A DNA stretch of 64,000 nucleotides, taken from contig OX388345.1 in assembly GCA_947579665.1 (NCBI GenBank), forward strand, positions 71,911,454-71,975,453, read 5' to 3'. Below, in pieces: positions 62,091 to 64,000 of the stretch (position 1 is its first letter; every line of letters starts with the position of its first letter). Source of the stretch: Sympetrum striolatum (Eukaryota > Arthropoda > Insecta > Odonata > Libellulidae). The notes beneath the pieces were generated by a model. That model had not been told where the DNA came from and did not search any database. It worked only from the letters and a program-made list of their open reading frames with translations. The position numbers and the translations under genes are program-made.

Positions 62091-63720
62091 TAAAATTAAT
62101 TTTTTTCGTTCCTATTTTCTTTCACATCTCGATAAAATGTCGAAGATTTAAGCAAAATTGAGGAAAAAAATTTCAATTTCAATAAAATAATCCTTTTTCG
62201 TTGCTATTTTCATTCACATCTCGATAAAATGACAAAAATTAAGGCAAAATTGAGGAAAAAAATTGAAATTTCAATAAAATTATCCTTTTTCGTTGCTATT
62301 TTCGTTCACATCTCGATAAAATGACGAAAATTATGGCAAAATTGAGAAAAAATTGAAATTTCAATAAAATTATCCTTTTTCGTTGCTATTTTCGATCACA
62401 TCTCAATAAAATAACGAAATTTATCTCAAATTTGAAGAAAGAATTGAAATTTAAATAAAATTATTTTTTTATTGCTATTTTCGTTCACATCTCGATAAAA
62501 TGTCGAAGTTTAAAGCAAAATTGAGGTAAAAAAATTTAAATTTCAATAAAATTATCCATTTTCGTTGCTATTTTCGTTCACATCTCGATAAAATGTCGAA
62601 AATTAAGGCAAAATTGAGGAAAACAATTGAAATTTCAATAAAATTTTCCTTTTTCGTTGCTATTATGTTCACATCTTGATAAAATGACGAAAATAAAGGC
62701 AATATTGAGGAAAAAAATTTAAATTTGAATAAAATTTTCTTTTTTCGTTGCTATTCTCGTTCAAATCTCGATTAAAAGAAGAAAATTAAGGCAAAATTGA
62801 GGAAAAAAATTGAAATTTCAATAAAATTATCCATTTTCGTTGCTATTTTCGTTCACATCTCGATAAAATGTCGAAAATTAAGGCAAAATTGAGGAAAAAA
62901 ATTGAAATTTCAATAAAATTTTCCTTTTTCGTTGCTATTCTCGTTCAAATCCCGATAAAATGAAGAAAATTAAGGCAAAATTGAGGAAAAAAATTGAAAT
63001 TTCCATATAATTATCCTTTTTCGTCGCTATTTTCGATCACATCTCGATAAAATTAAGGAAAAATTGAAGAAAAAATTGAAATTTCAATAAAATTACCCGA
63101 TTTCGTTGCTATTTTCGTTCACATCTCGATAAAATGTCGAAAATTAAGGCAAAATTGAGGAAAAAAATTGAAATTTCAATAAAATTTTCCTTTTTCGTTG
63201 CTATTCTCGTTCAAATCTGGATAAAATGAAGAAAATTAAGGCAAAATTGAGGATAAAATTTAAATTTCAAAAAAATTATCCTTTTTCGTTGCTATTTTCG
63301 ATCACATCTCGATAAAATGTGAAAGATTAAAGCAAAATTGAGGAAAAAAAAATTAAATTTCAGTGAAATTATACTTTTTCGTTGCTATTTTCGTTCACAT
63401 ATCGAAAAAATGTCGAAAATTAAGGCGAAATTGAGGAAAAAAATTGAAAATTCAATGAAATTATTTTTTTCGTTGCTATTTTCGTTTACATCTCGATAAA
63501 ATGACGAAAATTAAGGCAAAATTGAGGAAAAAAATTGAAATTTGAATAAAATTATCCTTTTTCGTTGCTACTTTCGATCACATCTCGATAAAATGATGAA
63601 TATTAAAGCAAAATTGAGAAAAAAAATTTAAATTTCAATAAAATTATCCTTTTTCGTTGCTATTTTCGTTCACATCTCGAAAAAATAACGAAAATTAAGG
63701 CAAAATTGAGGAAAAAAATG
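62091..63720. repeat. 1,640 bp tandem duplication, copy 2
   Basis: Appears identical or almost identical to copy 1 until about 63,710, where it continues with AATGAAATTTCAATAAAATT instead of restarting. Confidence 0.95.
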
Positions 63721-64000
63721 AAATTTCAATAAAATTATTATTTTTCGTTGCTATTTTCGTTCACATCTCAATAAAATGACGAAAATTAAGGCAAACTTGA
63801 GGAAAAAAATTGAAATTTCAATATAATTATTCTTTTTCGTTGCTATTTTCGTTCGAATCTCGATAAAATTTAGGAAAAATTGAAGAAAAAATTGAAATTT
63901 CAATAAAATTATCCTGTTTCGTTGCTATTTTCGTTTACATCTCCAGAAAATGACGAAAATTAAGGCAAAATAGAGGATAGAAATTGAAATTTCAATAAAA

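Larger units (their letters stand above)
60139..64000. repeat. Satellite A2 array to the window end
   Basis: A2 monomers, including the 1,640 bp tandem duplication described separately. The last ~280 bp match the part of the 3,365 bp unit near 35.8-36.1 kb. The array continues beyond the window. No gene. Confidence 0.96.

Noticed and set aside
1..64000. CENP-B box (TTCG, four bases, A, two bases, CGGG) in satellite monomers
   Set aside because: TTCG occurs in every A monomer but without the CGGG half at the right spacing, and B units with CGGG lack the TTCG half at that distance.

Overview
This 64 kb window is almost entirely satellite DNA from a eukaryote. The only old protein-coding remnant, near 2.6-4.3 kb, is a decayed member of an uncharacterised, often multicopy protein family that I know from arthropods and cnidarians. 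With the strong AT bias and abundant CpG inside AT-rich repeats, this suggests an invertebrate animal, possibly an arthropod or cnidarian. I cannot name the species. I see no intact gene, tRNA, rRNA, CRISPR array or operon. The open frames here are by-products of repeat periodicity.

Three materials make up the window. (1) Satellite A is AT-rich, with a ~92 bp monomer always in the same orientation. Subfamily A1 (key words CGATCATATCTCGATAAAA, TTTCGGTGAAATTATCCG) covers about 1-29 kb, plus short stretches around the later GC blocks. Subfamily A2 (CGTTCACATCTCGATAAAA, ATTGAAATTTCAATAAAA) covers most of 29-64 kb. (2) Satellite B is GC-rich, with a 14 bp monomer in two forms: B1 (AGGTCGATGACCCG) and B2 (AGGTCGACTCCGGG). 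It forms five islands at 5.8-7.4, 10.7-11.9, 14.7-15.7, 50.5-52.1 and 57.9-59.5 kb. (3) One nested transposon insertion lies at 1243-4523: an outer element with ACTTTCTCCATATA inverted ends, containing an inner ~2.25 kb element with long ACAGGCCTGCGA terminal inverted repeats and the pseudogene.

Large-scale structure is layered on this. A 3,365 bp higher-order unit occurs three times in tandem at 27.86-36.42 kb, the middle copy lacking 1,531 bp. A ~5.15 kb segment, including a whole B island, is repeated 7,439 bp downstream (48.1-53.2 and 55.5-60.7 kb). A 1,640 bp unit is duplicated in tandem at 60.45-63.7 kb. These copies look nearly identical by eye, which implies recent unequal exchange or, as a caveat, assembly duplication.

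There is no gene pathway to describe. The points of interest are (a) a possible terminal-inverted-repeat transposon whose only gene belongs to an uncharacterised protein family, (b) the two-phase, palindrome-punctuated B satellite embedded at a recurring position in satellite A, and (c) the recent higher-order amplification. The whole is consistent with pericentromeric or centromeric heterochromatin, but nothing in the sequence alone proves that.
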